A DNA stretch of 64,000 nt from contig NC_092333.1 in the NCBI RefSeq assembly GCF_046630445.1, positions 716,774,001 through 716,838,000 of the forward strand. Direction: 5' to 3'. Under the pieces are notes generated by a model that made no database searches, was not told the DNA's origin, and saw nothing but the letters and a program-made list of their open reading frames with translations. A program made the position numbers and the translations under genes. Positions 62,041-64,000 of the stretch are shown piece after piece; position 1 is the stretch's first letter; each line of letters begins with the position of its first letter. The stretch is from Rutidosis leptorrhynchoides (Eukaryota; Streptophyta; Magnoliopsida; Asterales; Asteraceae).

Positions 62041-63327
62041 AAAAATCTTACAACAACATACTTAAACAATTGTGAGCGTGACCAGTTATTTAAATATACT
62101 TTCATGACCTCTGGCTCCTTTATCTTGTGTATTTCAAGTTTGTGCAACTACTAACATATAACTGATTAATACTCCAAGAAAATATAATGCTTAATGCAAG
62201 ATCATGAAAAGTTTTGAGATAAGGATTTGAAGCCAATGAGTAGCACATTGCCTACTATGACCAGTTTGTTTTATACTGTATTTCACCAAAAATAGCATAA
62301 ACAAAATTTGGTGTTTCAAAAAACCCAATTATATTTATGGACCGGATAGGGTAATCAATAACTTTGTACACATCACTTTAGCAGAATATATAAATGATCA
62401 TCATAACAACATTCAAGGTAAGATTGTTCTAGTGAAAAAACTCATGATTAAATGAAAAAATCGTTCATCAATTGATACAAAATGGATGAATAAACTAACC
62501 TTAATTTCATCAGTTTTACGATTCTTACAAGCCTCAAAACAATCTACAGATAACATGTCAGTTAACCAACAAAATTAGTACAAACCACTCACAATTTTTG
62601 TAGTTGTAACAAAAATACAAAAAAATAGACATCCATTTATAGATAAGCAAATTAAAACGCCTATCTGACAGAGGCAAGTAGACCACGAAGGTATTCGAGA
62701 ACACTAAATATGATTATGAAAATTGTCAAATTACACTCAACCACAAATTAAACCTAAATTACTAAATTCAAATAAAATCTTCATAGAGTACTACCTTTAC
62801 CCCAAAATGTGATTTCACCTATTCATGTTATTTACCTATACTTAAACTAAGATACAAATTGTGCAGCTATTGAAGAAGGTTTCATCTGTGTAATTCACTC
62901 TAATAACCATTGAACTATAAAAAAACTATTTTTACTTCGTGTAAAGTTCAATCTTCTCAAGTCCCAAAAGTAACTTCAAATCTGTAATTTTCCCAAAAGT
63001 AACCATACGAAATTAATTTATAGAAATAAATCGGCTTGTGACTACAAAAATTCAATTATTTTAACTTATGATAACATAAGACTTGAATACAGAGACATTA
63101 AGTATCCATTCACAAGGCGTCATAAACATGAAGAGTTTTAATTATTCCAGAATTTCTTCTGTATAAATCGAACATTTATTTATGAAAATAAAAATGAATA
63201 CTATTAAAATAACTAACCCTTCGATGTAATCAGATTGGAGAAGATCAAGATACATGTCTCATTTGTTTCCAATAACCTAAAAGTACCGGTTTGTGAAGAA
63301 AAACAAAATTAGGGTTATAAAGGATTC
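62041..63327. other. AT-rich stretch with possible further captured exons
   Basis: A 44-base block near 62499-62543 (minus: CFEACKNRKTDEIK) is bordered by AG and GT and could be an exon, but I recognise no family. On the other side of the AGO fragment a similar block lies near 60632-60722. Nothing else is supported. Confidence 0.3.
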
Positions 63328-63430
63328 GTATGGAGTAAAGGGGGTAGTAGTAAAGGCAAGGCAAAGTTTGCATGGAAAGTCATTTGTACTCTCAAAGACC
63401 AAGGGGGACTAGGGTTAAAATCATTGAGTG
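63328..63430 (+). pseudogene. LINE RT C-terminal scrap
   Basis: The plus frame reads GFVWSKGGSSKGKAKFAWKV then LKDQGGLGLKSL, the block that follows RT in plant L1-type LINEs. Only about 34 codons remain, cut on the right by the hAT-like element. Confidence 0.7.
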
Positions 63431-64000
63431 TAGGGGTGTTCATCGATTCGGTTTTCGGTTTGTTCAGTGTAATCGGTTCGGTGTATTCGGTTTTGAAATT
63501 TTTTTGGGGAAAACCGAAAATCGAACCGAAAACCGAATTCAAAGTTAAAACCGAACCAAACCGAAAACCGAATTCAAATTCAAATTCGGATTCGGTTCGG
63601 TTTTCGGTTAAAACCGAATATTATGAAAAAGTCGTGAACGATGGTAGTTTAATTGTGGCGTTACCGATGTCTTAGTTATATACAACCTAAAACAATGATG
63701 TACTATTAAATTATCAAGAATTCGATGATTTATTAATATTTACAGCTTAATTATGACGTTTATTGCTTCTGTTATTGAAAAGAATAACAATAATAATTTG
63801 AATAACATAATTATAATGTGAGCTATCAAATCGTCATATGGGTGAGAACATATTTTATTGATTGGATCCTAAATTATAGTGACATTTGAACATAAATATA
63901 CAAATTAATTTTATATAAATTTTGAATTCGGTTTTGAATTCGGTTTTCGGTTAAACCGAATTCAGAATTATCAAAACCGAAAACCGAACCGAAAACCGAA
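63431..64000 (+). mobile_element. hAT-like non-autonomous repeat, cut by window end
   Basis: It starts TAGGGGTGTTCATCG and is dominated by CGGTTTTCGGTT and its complement AACCGAAAACCG. This is a common plant repeat with hAT-like TAGGGG ends. The right terminus lies beyond the window, so duplication cannot be checked. Confidence 0.6.

Overview
The window looks like heterochromatic, repeat-packed nuclear DNA of a dicot plant. The LTR families (Athila-type elements with a TGATATCGG start, and Tekay-type chromoviruses with a TGTAGTGACCCG or TGTGACAACCCG start) look most like those I know from Asteraceae; that lineage call is an inference from memory. I see no intact ordinary host gene. Almost everything is transposable elements, mostly nested inside each other.

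Layout of 1-53501 (a nest of LTR retrotransposons). An old LTR (G, + strand, only its 3' part left, 52153-53501) was hit by an Athila-like element A (- strand, 9785-52152 including its insertions). A lacks pol and carries two decayed ORFs. The left LTR of A holds an Athila-type LTR (F, + strand, ending at 9784). F was hit by a 1.5-kb Mutator-like element (8022-9520, 9-bp target duplication) and apparently by element 1 (+ strand, 1-7211, pol plus 3' LTR). The right LTR of A was hit twice. Element B is an Athila relative (- strand, 18982-35235, GCCCG duplication), itself filled with a chromovirus-like element C (- strand) and an Athila fragment E (+ strand). The other hit is a chromovirus solo LTR D1 (GTAAA duplication), into which the near-complete chromovirus D2 inserted (38575-51721, GGTTA duplication).

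Layout of 53502-64000. This part is less deeply nested. It holds small DNA transposons (a GGGTGTGTTTGG MITE, two inverted copies of one hAT-type element with 8-bp duplications, and a Stowaway), a SINE-like unit, a decayed L1-type LINE (- strand), a Helitron 3' end, another LINE scrap and a hAT-like element cut by the window end.

The most interesting content is host-gene material inside mobile elements. (1) Next to a Helitron terminus at 60248 lies a decayed but intron-containing ARGONAUTE4-clade PIWI fragment (61080-61947, - strand). (2) D2 carries an uninterrupted 227-aa F-box protein ORF between its primer-binding site and its broken gag-pol. (3) Element C carries a poly(A)-binding-protein RRM fragment (- strand). 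Element A carries a 418-codon ORF I cannot identify. A further curiosity is an array of about nine hairpins in LTR G whose stems differ in sequence but mostly stay complementary.

Decay is typical of silenced DNA. Most stops in the pol frames fit C-to-T change at Gln or Arg codons, and D2 has also lost its third integrase catalytic acid.
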